The notes under the pieces: model-generated | Seen by the model: the letters and a program-made list of their open reading frames with translations, nothing else | Database searches by the model: none | Told to the model about the DNA's origin: nothing | Made by a program: the position numbers and the translations under genes | NCBI RefSeq assembly: GCF_900107205.1 | Contig: NZ_FNPC01000001.1 | Span: 155,213-219,212, forward strand | Direction of reading: 5' to 3' | Length of the DNA stretch: 64,000 nucleotides | DNA from: Halopenitus persicus | GTDB taxonomy: Archaea > Halobacteriota > Halobacteria > Halobacteriales > Haloferacaceae | Shown here: one piece after another, positions 27,338 to 34,914 of the stretch | Layout: every line of letters begins with the position of its first letter | Position numbering within the stretch: position 1 is the stretch's first letter

Positions 27338-28168
27338 ATGTCCCGGCTGTTGCCCTCCCCTCCCGACGTCTCCCTCGGCGACCGGGAACCGCGGGTCGTC
27401 GACGTCGACGACGAGAACGCCGACGAGCTGTTCGCGGCGCTCTCCTCCGAGACCGCCCGGTCCCTGCTCTCCCAGCTCCACGAGGAGCCGGCGACGACCT
27501 CCGAGCTCGCCGAGGCCACCGACACGTCCCTGCAGAACGTCCAGTATCACCTCAGCAACCTCTCGGAGGCCGAGCTCGTCGAGGTCGCCGACACGGTCTA
27601 CTCCGAGAAGGGTCGCGAGATGAACGTCTATGCCCCCACGAGCGACCCGCTCGTCCTGTTCGCCGGCGAGTCGGGCCACAGCGACGGGATCAAGACCGCG
27701 CTCAAGCGGCTGCTCGGCGGGTACGGGATCCTCGGGCTCTCGGCACTGGCGGTCCAACGGCTGCTGTCGGTCACCGTCCCGACCGGCGGCCCGGGCACCG
27801 ACGGCTACACGGTCTCCGACTCCGGGACCGGCGGGAACGGCGCCGGGGGCGATGGCGGTGGCGGGAGCGATGGCGGCGGCACCGCGGACGTCGAGTCCGC
27901 CGACGGCGGCGGGGACGTCGGCGTGATGCAGACCGAGGCCCCGGAGGCGACGGGCGGCCCGATGACCATGACCGACGGCGGCTCCGGCGGCAGTGACGTC
28001 GTCGAGGTGATGTTCGACGGCGCCGCCGCCGAGCGCGCCGAGGCGGCCGCCGAGCACGCCGTCTCGCTGCTGGAACCCGGCATCGTCTTCTTTCTGGGAG
28101 CGGCGCTCGTCTTCACGCTCGCGTGGGCCTACTGGCACTACAATATGGGATACTTCGAGGACGAGTAG
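27338..28168 (+). CDS. Membrane-anchored ArsR-type HTH protein
   Basis: 276 residues. Winged helix at about 25-85 (ADELFAALSSETARSLLSQLHEEPATTSELAEATDTSLQNVQYHLSNLSEAELVEV), a hydrophobic segment at about 125-145 (GYGILGLSALAVQRLLSVTV), a Gly/Asp-rich linker (GGNGAGGDGGGGSDGGG), and a C-terminal membrane helix (GIVFFLGAALVFTLAWAYWHY). Start uncertain: an in-frame GTG lies 3 codons upstream at 27329. It belongs to the haloarchaeal membrane-tethered transcription factor class; target unknown. Confidence 0.82.
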   Translation: MSRLLPSPPDVSLGDREPRVVDVDDENADELFAALSSETARSLLSQLHEEPATTSELAEATDTSLQNVQYHLSNLSEAELVEVADTVYSEKGREMNVYAPTSDPLVLFAGESGHSDGIKTALKRLLGGYGILGLSALAVQRLLSVTVPTGGPGTDGYTVSDSGTGGNGAGGDGGGGSDGGGTADVESADGGGDVGVMQTEAPEATGGPMTMTDGGSGGSDVVEVMFDGAAAERAEAAAEHAVSLLEPGIVFFLGAALVFTLAWAYWHYNMGYFEDE

Positions 28169-28250
28169 CACTCTCCAGGCCCGGCCGCCGCGTCCCCGGT
28201 TCCGGTGCGGACAGGGGTAGGTACAAACCGGCGGGGGACGTATCCCCGGT

Positions 28251-28961
28251 ATGAACCATCAGGCTGAGGTCGTCGCGATCGGCGCCGGGACCGGCGCCGG
28301 CGGCGAGGAGGTCCCGGCGGTCCTCCTCGCGGCCCGCGGGGAGATCGTCCCCATCTTCGTCACGCCGGACCAGGCGAACTCGATCGGGATGACCCTCGAG
28401 GGCGAGCCCTTCGAGCGACCGCTCACTCACGACCTGCTCGTGGACGTGCTCACCGAGTTCGGCGGCGCGGTCGACCGCGTGCGCATCGACGACATAAGCG
28501 AGGGCACCTTCTACGCGAAGGTCGACGTCGAGCGGTACGACGACGGCGAGGCGGAGCGGTTCGTCTTCGACGCCCGGCCCTCCGACGCGCTCGCGGTCGG
28601 CGTCCGCGTCGAGTGCCCGATCGTCGTCGCCGACGCCGTGGTCGACGAGGCCGGCCAGCCGGCCGAGGCGTTCGGCTTCGACGTCGAGCCGGCCGGGGAG
28701 ACCGAGGACCCGTTCGGCGACCCCGGCAACTCCGGCGATGCCGGCCCGTTCGGCGATCCCGGCCAGTCCGGCGACGCTGACCCGTTCGGCGACCCTGACA
28801 ACTCCGGCGATGCCGGCCCGTTCGGCGACCCTGACACCCCCGCCGATCACGATCCCGCGGATCGCGAGGACGGCGACGACGGCGGCGACGCCGCCGCGGG
28901 CCCGGACGACCTGCCGACCGAGTGGACCGACGACGCGGACGACGGCGACGACCGCGAGTAG
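28251..28961 (+). CDS. Bifunctional nuclease family protein (DUF151) with repeat tail
   Basis: 236 residues. The DUF151/BFN fold covers about 1-140: VPAVLLAARGEIVPIFVTPDQANSIGMTLEGEPFERPLTHDLLVDVL and FVFDARPSDALAVGVRVECPIVVADAVVDEA. Plant homologues have RNase/DNase activity; archaeal function unproven. After residue 150 come four 12-residue repeats of the type DPFGDPGNSGDA, then a disordered acidic end. The tail is low-complexity and not part of the known domain. Confidence 0.85.
   Translation: MNHQAEVVAIGAGTGAGGEEVPAVLLAARGEIVPIFVTPDQANSIGMTLEGEPFERPLTHDLLVDVLTEFGGAVDRVRIDDISEGTFYAKVDVERYDDGEAERFVFDARPSDALAVGVRVECPIVVADAVVDEAGQPAEAFGFDVEPAGETEDPFGDPGNSGDAGPFGDPGQSGDADPFGDPDNSGDAGPFGDPDTPADHDPADREDGDDGGDAAAGPDDLPTEWTDDADDGDDRE
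28707..28850 (+). repeat. Four in-frame 36-bp tandem repeats in the DUF151 gene
   Basis: Encodes four 12-residue units alternating DPFGDP.(N/Q)SGDA and GPFGDP..... The last copy is degenerate. Length is a multiple of three, so copy number can change without a frameshift. Confidence 0.85.
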
Positions 28962-29010
28962 CGCCCGCCGAACCGAACGGTTCAACCGGCTCGGGGGAGT
29001 GCGTCGGCGT

Positions 29011-29448
29011 ATGCCAGACCTGATGGACACCTACCTGGAAAACCGGTGGTTCGTCCAGCCCGACCAGGCGAACAACCTGGAGACCGCCCACGGCGGGCAC
29101 GTCCTCAAGTGGATGGACGAGCTCGGCGCGATGTGCTCGATGCGCTTCTCCGGCGAGACCTGCGTCACCGCCCATATGGACGAGGTGAACTTCAGACGCC
29201 CCGTCCCGGTCGGCGGGATCGCGGTCGTGAAGGCGTACGTCTACGGAACCGGCGAGACGAGCATCAAGATCCGAACGCGCGTCTTCCGGGAGGATCCCGA
29301 AACCGGCACGGAGGAGCTCACGGCCGAGTCGTATATGGTCTTCGTCGCGATCGACGACGACCGGAACCCGATCCCGGTGCCCGATCTCACCGTCTCCTCC
29401 GACCGCGGGCAGGAGCTGCTCGATGCTGCCCTCGAGAGCGCGCCGTAG
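29011..29448 (+). CDS. Acyl-CoA thioesterase, hotdog fold
   Basis: 145 residues. NRWFVQPDQANNLETAHGGHVLKWMDELGAMCSMRFSGETCVTAHMDEVNFRRPVPVGGIAVVKAYV matches the YciA/BACH-type single hotdog acyl-CoA thioesterase, with the Asn/Asp-containing helix near AHGGHVLKWMDE. Would hydrolyse acyl-CoA esters. The stop codon TAG (29446-29448) lies within a sequence resembling the following 19-bp repeat unit. Confidence 0.9.
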   Translation: MPDLMDTYLENRWFVQPDQANNLETAHGGHVLKWMDELGAMCSMRFSGETCVTAHMDEVNFRRPVPVGGIAVVKAYVYGTGETSIKIRTRVFREDPETGTEELTAESYMVFVAIDDDRNPIPVPDLTVSSDRGQELLDAALESAP

Positions 29449-29456
29449 CTGGTTTC

Positions 29457-29589
29457 GAGAGCGTTCCGTAGCTGCGAGAGCGTTCCGTAGCTGCGAGAGC
29501 GTTCCGTAGCTGCGAGAGCGTTCCGTAGCTGCGAGAGCGTTCCGTAGCTGCGAGAGCGTTCCGTAGCTGCGAGAGCGTTCCGTAGCTGG
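29457..29589. repeat. Tandem array: seven copies of a 19-bp unit between convergent genes
   Basis: Unit GAGAGCGTTCCGTAGCTGC starts at 29457, 29476, 29495, 29514, 29533, 29552 and 29571; only the last base of the last copy differs. CCGTAGCTGGTT occurs at both edges (29443-29454 and 29580-29591). The unit resembles the end of the thioesterase gene (GAGAGCGCGCCGTAGCTG, where TAG is the stop), so the array probably arose by slippage from the gene end. The period is not a multiple of 3 and no real protein reads through it. Confidence 0.95.
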
Positions 29590-29997
29590 TTAGACGGCCG
29601 CGTGCGCGCTCTCGACCGCGGCTCGCATTGCTTCAACGTCGCCTCTTCGAGCGAGGTGGCTCGCACACCCGCAGTCGGAGGCGCCGAATCCGGGAACCGG
29701 TCCCTCGCCCAGTCGCTTTGCGACCGCACACTCGACGTCCCGCTCGTCGGTCCGGACGACGTCGTCGATCCCGACCGTCGGATGTCCGAGCAGGTAATCG
29801 ATATGCCAGTGGCGCGTGTCGCGCTCGCCGGCGGCCAGCTCCCGGTGGCGGTCCACGCGAGCGAACCCGCCCCTTCCGAGCGCGCTGCCCGTGTACGCGT
29901 AGCCGCCGCTCGGCAGTCGGTGGCTACCCAGCGCGCCGACCGTGATCGCGATCGGTTCCGGCACCGAAAGCACGAGCGTGTAGGTCCCTCCGGCCAT
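29590..29997 (-). CDS. GIY-YIG (DUF123) family protein
   Basis: 135 residues. GTYTLVLSVPEPIAITVGALGSHRLPSGGYAYTGSALG is the GIY-YIG-like DUF123 N-terminal region, followed by RHWHIDYLLGHPTV and a Cys motif GFGASDCGCASHLARR. In this family the tyrosines are replaced in part, and a nuclease activity is not established. The stop codon (29590-29592) is adjacent to the 19-bp array. Confidence 0.87.
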   Translation of the reverse strand: MAGGTYTLVLSVPEPIAITVGALGSHRLPSGGYAYTGSALGRGGFARVDRHRELAAGERDTRHWHIDYLLGHPTVGIDDVVRTDERDVECAVAKRLGEGPVPGFGASDCGCASHLARRGDVEAMRAAVESAHAAV

Positions 29998-30324
29998 CGA
30001 TCGGGGGAACGGGGTGATCGAATATACGGCTTCGGAAGCCCGAACGCGTCCGTCGCGATCGCGGTCGGAAAACGCGGTCGTTGCGGAGGAACGTCAAATC
30101 GCGTGGGTTCTCATCGGTAGCGCGACGTCGACGGCTCAACTGCCATCGTGTTGTCGATCGCGGTTTCCGTTCATCACGAATCCAACGTCCTGGTTCGTCC
30201 CGTCACCCCGGCGCTCCGTTCCGATTCACGGGCGGACGTCCCGACGATGCCCGTTTCACCACGTAACCGATTCCGTTTGTACGGAAACGGAATATATATT
30301 TGATATCAGTTCAACGGTGTTTCT
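29998..30324. other. Intergenic region upstream of the tungstate transporter operon
   Basis: 327 bp between divergent genes. The only features I can support are the dyad and TATA box of tupA at its right end and a possible box (AATATACGG, 30020-30028) about 25-31 nt upstream of the GIY-YIG gene on the minus strand. Confidence 0.6.
30270..30293. promoter_or_regulatory. Dyad operator candidate abutting the tupA TATA box
   Basis: ATTCCGTTT and AAACGGAAT are perfect 9-bp inverted arms separated by 6 nt. The right arm runs into the TATA tract (AATATATATT, 30291-30300), which is centred about 28 nt upstream of the tupA ATG. This is where an archaeal repressor would block TBP/TFB. A tungstate- or molybdate-responsive regulator is a natural guess, without direct evidence. 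Confidence 0.6.
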
Positions 30325-31251
30325 ATGGCGATACATCGACGGAAGTTCATTACGGCAGTCGGCGCGGGAGCCATCGCGAGCACGGCCGGCTGTTCCCAGC
30401 TCGGCGGCGGCGACGAACAGACGGCAGCGGTGGCCGGCGAAACGTTGACGCTGACGACGACGACGAGCACGTACGACACGGGACTGCTCGACGCGATCCA
30501 CCCGGACTTCGAGGAGCTGTACGGCGTCTCCGTCGACGCGGTCGCGCAGGGAACGGGCGCGGCCCTCGAGTCGGCCCGCAACGGGGACTCCGACGTCGTG
30601 ATGGTTCACGCCCGCGGCCTCGAGGACGAGTTCATGCGCAACGGCTACGGGGTCAACCGCCGGGACCTCATGTTCAACGACTTCGTCATCGTGGGTCCCG
30701 AAAGCGACCCGGCGGGCATCCAGGGGATGGACTCGGCGACCGAGGCGCTCACCGCCATCGCGGAGGCAGGGGCGACGTTCGTCTCCCGCGGGGACAACTC
30801 GGGGACCCACACCAAGGAGCTCAACCTCTGGGAGGCCGCCGGAACCGAACCCGGCGGCGACTGGTATCAGGAGACCGGCACCGGGATGGGCGAGGCGCTG
30901 AACATCGCGAACCAGCAGGGCGCGTACACGCTCTCGGACCGCGGAACGTTCATCTCGCAGCGCTCGGAGGTCGACCTCACCATTCTGGTGCAGGGACCGA
31001 TCGAGGGCGGTCCGGAGATCCTCTCGAACCCCTACGGGATCATGGCGGTCAATCCCGGCGTCCACGAGAACGCCAACTACGACCTCGCGATGGCCTACAT
31101 CGGGTGGATCACCAGCCCCGAAGCCCAGGACGCCATCTCGAGCTACGAGATGAACGGGGAGCAGCTGTTCTTCCCGGAGGCCGTCTCGGAGGATCCCAAC
31201 TTCCAGCAGTACGTACCGGAAGGGTGGAGTAGCGGCTCGTCCGACGCGTAA
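30325..31251 (+). CDS. tupA: Tungstate ABC transporter substrate-binding lipoprotein
   Basis: 308 residues. Twin-arginine signal ([12 protein letters not shown]) with lipobox ending at Cys23 (TAGC), so a Tat-exported lipoprotein. [64 protein letters not shown] and [12 protein letters not shown] are strong TupA signatures for oxyanion binding. It heads an operon with permease and ATPase genes, and its promoter carries a dyad. Tungstate feeds molybdopterin-type enzymes. Confidence 0.92.
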   Translation: MAIHRRKFITAVGAGAIASTAGCSQLGGGDEQTAAVAGETLTLTTTTSTYDTGLLDAIHPDFEELYGVSVDAVAQGTGAALESARNGDSDVVMVHARGLEDEFMRNGYGVNRRDLMFNDFVIVGPESDPAGIQGMDSATEALTAIAEAGATFVSRGDNSGTHTKELNLWEAAGTEPGGDWYQETGTGMGEALNIANQQGAYTLSDRGTFISQRSEVDLTILVQGPIEGGPEILSNPYGIMAVNPGVHENANYDLAMAYIGWITSPEAQDAISSYEMNGEQLFFPEAVSEDPNFQQYVPEGWSSGSSDA

Positions 31252-31253
31252 CC

Positions 31254-31970
31254 GTGCCGATCGAACCAGCCGCACAGTTGTTGCCGGCCGTCGTCGACCT
31301 TCCGTTCAGAGACGGGTACGTCTCGAGCATCATCTACGTCTCGCTGTACGTGAGCCTCGCCGCCGTGGCGCTGAGCACGGCGTTCAGCGTTCCCGTGGCC
31401 ATCCTGTTGGGACTCGCCGACTTCCCCGGCAAGCAGTTCGTGAAGTCGGTCATCAACACGGGAATGGGCTTTCCCAGCGTGGTCGTCGGCCTCGTCGTGC
31501 TGTTCGCGGTCTCCAACCAGGGGCCGCTCGGATCGCTGGAGCTCGTCTTCACCAAGGAGGCGATGATCATGTCGCAGTTCGTGCTCGCGACGCCGCCGAT
31601 CACGGCGATCAGCCTCGCGGCCATCGCCGGCGTGGACGAGCCCGTTCGCGACGCCGCCCACGCCCTCGGCGGGACGCGGTTCGACGTGGCGCTGGTGGTC
31701 CTCAAGGAGGCCCGGTACGGGATCGCGACGGCGATCCTGGCCGGCTTCGGCCGCGCCATCAGCGAAGTCGGGTCGGTGCTCATCGTCGGCGGCAACATCA
31801 CGAGCGCGTCGGGCATCTCCAAGACGCGAACGCTGACGACCGCCATCCAGCTCGAGGCCAGACAGGGCCAGTACGAGACCGCGATGGTGCTGGGTGCGGT
31901 CCTGGTCGCGCTCGTGTTGACGGTCAACGCCGTCGTCGTTCGCTTCGGCGACCGGGGGGTGAAGCCCTGA
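31254..31970 (+). CDS. tupB: Tungstate ABC transporter permease
   Basis: 238 residues, GTG start two bases after the tupA stop. Five or six membrane helices; the EAA loop [55 protein letters not shown] is the coupling region and closely resembles TupB. The stop overlaps the next start (TGATG). Confidence 0.92.
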   Translation: MPIEPAAQLLPAVVDLPFRDGYVSSIIYVSLYVSLAAVALSTAFSVPVAILLGLADFPGKQFVKSVINTGMGFPSVVVGLVVLFAVSNQGPLGSLELVFTKEAMIMSQFVLATPPITAISLAAIAGVDEPVRDAAHALGGTRFDVALVVLKEARYGIATAILAGFGRAISEVGSVLIVGGNITSASGISKTRTLTTAIQLEARQGQYETAMVLGAVLVALVLTVNAVVVRFGDRGVKP

Positions 31971-32734
31971 TGATCCGGGCGACTGACGTCTCACACGCGT
32001 ACGGCGAGGACCCGGTGTTCCGTGACCTCTCGATCGACGTCGACACCGGCGAGGTCCTCGCGGTCATCGGCCCCTCGGGCGTCGGCAAGACGACGCTGCT
32101 CCGGCTGCTCGCGCTGTCGTTCGAGCCGGACGACGGGACCGTCACCGTCGACGGCACGGACGCGTGGGCCGTCGACCCCGACGAGCGCCTCTCGCTGCGG
32201 CGGCGCATCGGGATGGTCTTCCAGGAGGCGAGCCTCTTCGACGCCCCGGTCGAGCGCAACGTCGAATACGGGCTGCGGATCCGTCGCTCGTGGACCGACC
32301 GGCTGCGACACGAGCTCCGCTCGGTCGTGAGCTCGAACGGGACCGCCGACGCCGTCCGCGACTCGCTCGACATCGTCGGGTTGACCGACAAGATGGACCA
32401 GCACGCGGCGTCGTTGTCGGGCGGCGAGGCCCAGCGCGTGTCGTTCGCCCGCGCCGTGGCCTACGACCCGGACGTCCTGCTGCTCGACGAGCCGACGTCG
32501 GACCTGGACCCGCGAAACACCGCGGTCATCGAGGAGGCGATCGCCGCGGCGCGCGACCGCGGGATCGGCGTCGTCGTGGCGACGCACGACATGCACCAGG
32601 CCGAGCGGATCGCCGACCGGGTCGCGGTGCTGCTCGACGACCGGATCACGGAGATCGGACCGACGGCGGAGATATTCGACGACCCCGACGACGACCGGAC
32701 CCGGAAGTTCATCTCGGGGGAGCTGGTCTACTGA
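31970..32734 (+). CDS. tupC: Tungstate ABC transporter ATP-binding protein
   Basis: 254 residues. Walker A GPSGVGKTT, Q-loop VFQEASLF, signature LSGGEAQRVSFARAVAYDPDVLLLDEPTSDLD (C-loop, Walker B, D-loop) and the switch His in ATHDMHQAERIADRVAVL are all intact. Starts within the tupB stop codon, so translation is coupled. Energises oxyanion import. Confidence 0.94.
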   Translation: MIRATDVSHAYGEDPVFRDLSIDVDTGEVLAVIGPSGVGKTTLLRLLALSFEPDDGTVTVDGTDAWAVDPDERLSLRRRIGMVFQEASLFDAPVERNVEYGLRIRRSWTDRLRHELRSVVSSNGTADAVRDSLDIVGLTDKMDQHAASLSGGEAQRVSFARAVAYDPDVLLLDEPTSDLDPRNTAVIEEAIAAARDRGIGVVVATHDMHQAERIADRVAVLLDDRITEIGPTAEIFDDPDDDRTRKFISGELVY

Positions 32735-32801
32735 CCACGTCGGTCGGTCCTGGCTGAGGACGGTAGTGATGCGACCGATCCGCGAGCGCCGTTGCGCCTC
32801 G

Positions 32802-33125
32802 CTAGTGGCCGCCGGAAACGAAATGGAGGCCGACGATGCCGACGAGGATCACGCTGATGAACCCCATTCGAGCAAGGGTTGCGGGTTCATCGAACAGAAC
32901 GATCCCGAGCGAAGCCGTCCCGACGGCGCCGATGCCGGTCCAGACGGCGTACGCCGTGCCGATGGGAAGGTCCTGGATCGCCCGTGCCAACAGAACCATG
33001 CTACAGATGAGGGCGATGGCGGTGCCAAGCGTCGGCACCGGTTTCGAGAGTCCGTCCGAGTATTCGAGCCCGATCGCCCATCCGATCTCGAAGACGCCAG
33101 CCAGTATCAAAAGGGGCCACGACAT
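32802..33125 (-). CDS. SMR-family exporter (SugE/Gdx type)
   Basis: 107 residues with four membrane helices. MSWPLLILAGVFEIGWAIGLEYSDGLSKPVP contains the essential membrane Glu (FEIGWAIGL) and the GLSxP motif of SugE/Gdx-type small multidrug resistance proteins, which export guanidinium or quaternary ammonium compounds. LPIGTAYAVWTGIGAVGTASLGIVLF is the second signature. An ATG four codons upstream (33137) is possible; MSW is the usual family start. It converges on the tup operon. Confidence 0.9.
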   Translation of the reverse strand: MSWPLLILAGVFEIGWAIGLEYSDGLSKPVPTLGTAIALICSMVLLARAIQDLPIGTAYAVWTGIGAVGTASLGIVLFDEPATLARMGFISVILVGIVGLHFVSGGH

Positions 33126-33538
33126 CCTGACGCTCATCTACTCGGACGGTCGAACTAGGCCTTCCGATGTCAACCGGCTCAGAGGGTGGATTTTGGTCGA
33201 AATCAATCCTCGTGATCGGTGAATAGTGCAGTGAGGGCAGCGCGGAGGATGCGGGTTGACGTCGTCCACGGGACCAGTTCGCGAATACATGGACGAGTCC
33301 GCATTCAAAGGCCCCGATGAGCGGCTCACATCCCGAACCCACGGGATGGTTCACGGATCTCGACATTGGAGGCCCCGAGGGCGGCGCAATCACGATCGCC
33401 ACCGGAGAAGCCGACCACCCCGGAAGTGACCCGAAGCAATCCGGCCCGGTCGGGCTTCGCTGACGGCGAAAACGAGCGTTATGACGCCGTACACGAGGCA
33501 ACGTCGAGAGCGAGGGGAGGCCCGACGCACGGAGTGTC
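33126..33538. other. Intergenic region with one possible small gene
   Basis: 413 bp at the left edge of the lower-G+C accessory stretch. Apart from the 48-codon frame at 33317-33463 listed separately I see nothing that can be named. Confidence 0.5.
33317..33463 (+). CDS. Possible 48-residue acidic small protein
   Basis: The frame reads MSGSHPEPTGWFTDLDIGG, continues with GGAITIATGEADHPGSDPKQ and ends at a TGA. Composition (Asp/Glu/Gly/Pro rich, few rare residues) looks like haloarchaeal coding sequence, and AATACA lies 28-33 nt upstream of the ATG. Too short for certainty; no family recognised. Confidence 0.35.
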   Translation: MSGSHPEPTGWFTDLDIGGPEGGAITIATGEADHPGSDPKQSGPVGLR

Positions 33539-34771
33539 TCAGTCCGATCGCGCTCGGAGACGAATCGAGACGCACGTTCCGCCGAGCTCACTTTCGTGCA
33601 CGGTTATCGACCCCTTCGAACTTCGAACGATCCAGCGGGTCAACCACAATCCCAATCCACTACTATGGGTGAGCGGCGTTTCGGTTCGGGAGGTGAGCAC
33701 CTCGCGTTCCGCTTGGGGGATACCCGGGCCGTTATCCGCAATGCTCACGACCACGTGGCTTCGGGAGTCGTCAACCGTTGACCGGACCGCCACTCGTGGC
33801 GTCTCCGAATCGTTGTGCTCGATCGCGTTATCCAGGATGTTGTCGAACGCGTACGGCAACAGCTCGTGTGCGATCACGGTGAGCGAGTCCGGCAGATCGC
33901 TCGAGATGTGCGCATCCCGTGACTCGGCCCGGAGTCGGTTCAGCCGCTCTCGCAGCAGCACACCTAACTCGATCGTCGTGCGGTCCGTCTCCTCGTCGTC
34001 TTGGAGTTGTTCGATGTTTCGGGCCGTCCGACTCAACTCGACGATGTTCGAGAGCCGATCGTCCATTATCCGAATGTGTTCGTTCTCCTCCGGATGTTCC
34101 TCGGCAAGCATCTCGAGATGGCCGTGAATGATGTTGATGTCGTTCCGGATGTTGTGTCGCAACACTCGGTTGAGGACGGCGAGACGCTGCTCACGTTGTT
34201 TTGGCTCCGTAATGTCACTTATAACGAACACGCCGCCGGTGAACGCGTCCTCCCGCGTGTGAATCGGCGCAGCCCAGATCCGCACGTCGAGCACGGCTCC
34301 GTTTTTGTGGGTGTGTTGTGTCTCGATCCCGTGGAGCTTCTCGCCGTTCCGGAGCCGCTTGAGGAACTCCTCGATGGTCTCGGGCTGCTCGCTCAGGACT
34401 CGCGGATACGGCCGTCGACGAACTTCGGTGTCTTGCCACCCAAAAATCCTCTCCGCACCGTCGTTCCAGACCTGTATGCCGCCGTCGTCGTTGACGACGA
34501 GAATCGCGACGGGTGCGGTTTCGACGACTGCGGCGAACCGATTGAGCAGTCGCTCGACCGACGTCGTAAGGATATCCACCTCCAGTTGCGTGTCGATCCG
34601 TTCGTGCAGCACGGTGATGAATTCCGAAAAGAGCTCCTCGGTGAGATCTTTCCGGTCAGCCGTCGCTTGGGATTCGTAGGTCCTCAGAAGCGCCTGTTGC
34701 GCCTCAGTATGGCCTTTTTCGGAGAGGATCCGGAACAACGTACCGACGAGCTGATCCGTATGGTCCACCAT
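33539..34771 (-). CDS. PAS-domain sensor histidine kinase
   Basis: 410 residues, soluble. An N-terminal helical region (1-80) is followed by a PAS domain (about 80-200: VVETAPVAILVVNDDGGIQVWNDGAERIFGW..), the dimerisation/H-box LNRVLRHNIRNDINIIHGHLEMLA, and an HATPase domain with N-box DNILDNAIEHND, G1 DNGPGIP and G2 SSGLGLWLTRWIV. Typical haloarchaeal HTR-type kinase without a linked response regulator. TATA-like CTTATCC (34799-34805 region) lies 28-34 nt upstream and a 16-bp palindrome separates it from the start codon. G+C is lower than the core genes. Confidence 0.92.
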   Translation of the reverse strand: MVDHTDQLVGTLFRILSEKGHTEAQQALLRTYESQATADRKDLTEELFSEFITVLHERIDTQLEVDILTTSVERLLNRFAAVVETAPVAILVVNDDGGIQVWNDGAERIFGWQDTEVRRRPYPRVLSEQPETIEEFLKRLRNGEKLHGIETQHTHKNGAVLDVRIWAAPIHTREDAFTGGVFVISDITEPKQREQRLAVLNRVLRHNIRNDINIIHGHLEMLAEEHPEENEHIRIMDDRLSNIVELSRTARNIEQLQDDEETDRTTIELGVLLRERLNRLRAESRDAHISSDLPDSLTVIAHELLPYAFDNILDNAIEHNDSETPRVAVRSTVDDSRSHVVVSIADNGPGIPQAEREVLTSRTETPLTHSSGLGLWLTRWIVRSSKGSITVHESELGGTCVSIRLRARSD

Positions 34772-34787
34772 TTTAGGCTAGCCTAAA
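34772..34787. promoter_or_regulatory. Perfect 16-bp palindrome at the kinase transcription start (DtxR-like operator)
   Basis: TTTAGGCTAGCCTAAA is a perfect palindrome occupying positions -1 to -16 relative to the kinase ATG, thus over the expected start point of a leaderless transcript. The TTAGG-N-CCTAA form closely resembles binding sites of DtxR/IdeR-family metal-dependent repressors (DtxR consensus TTAGGTTAGCCTAACCTAA). Haloarchaea have DtxR-type Idr/SirR regulators. Control by iron or manganese is therefore likely but inferred. Confidence 0.65.
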
Positions 34788-34914
34788 TCATTGGTCGGGA
34801 TAAGGGATCCTTTCCGCCGTCACGGTGGAGTGTGGAATTGTCCCCCTTTGGCGACCGCTCGATGCGTTTCAGACCCCGCTCGCTTCGTTGCGGGTGTCGC
34901 TGGAACGTGGCGAG

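Noticed and set aside
29457-29589. CRISPR array
   Set aside because: The repeats are directly adjacent with no spacers and no cas genes are near.
29241-29729. Minus-strand frame across the 19-bp array with repeats such as SQLRNALAATERSRSYGTL
   Set aside because: The 57-bp apparent protein repeat is simply three 19-bp units read in frame; it overlaps two real genes on either side.
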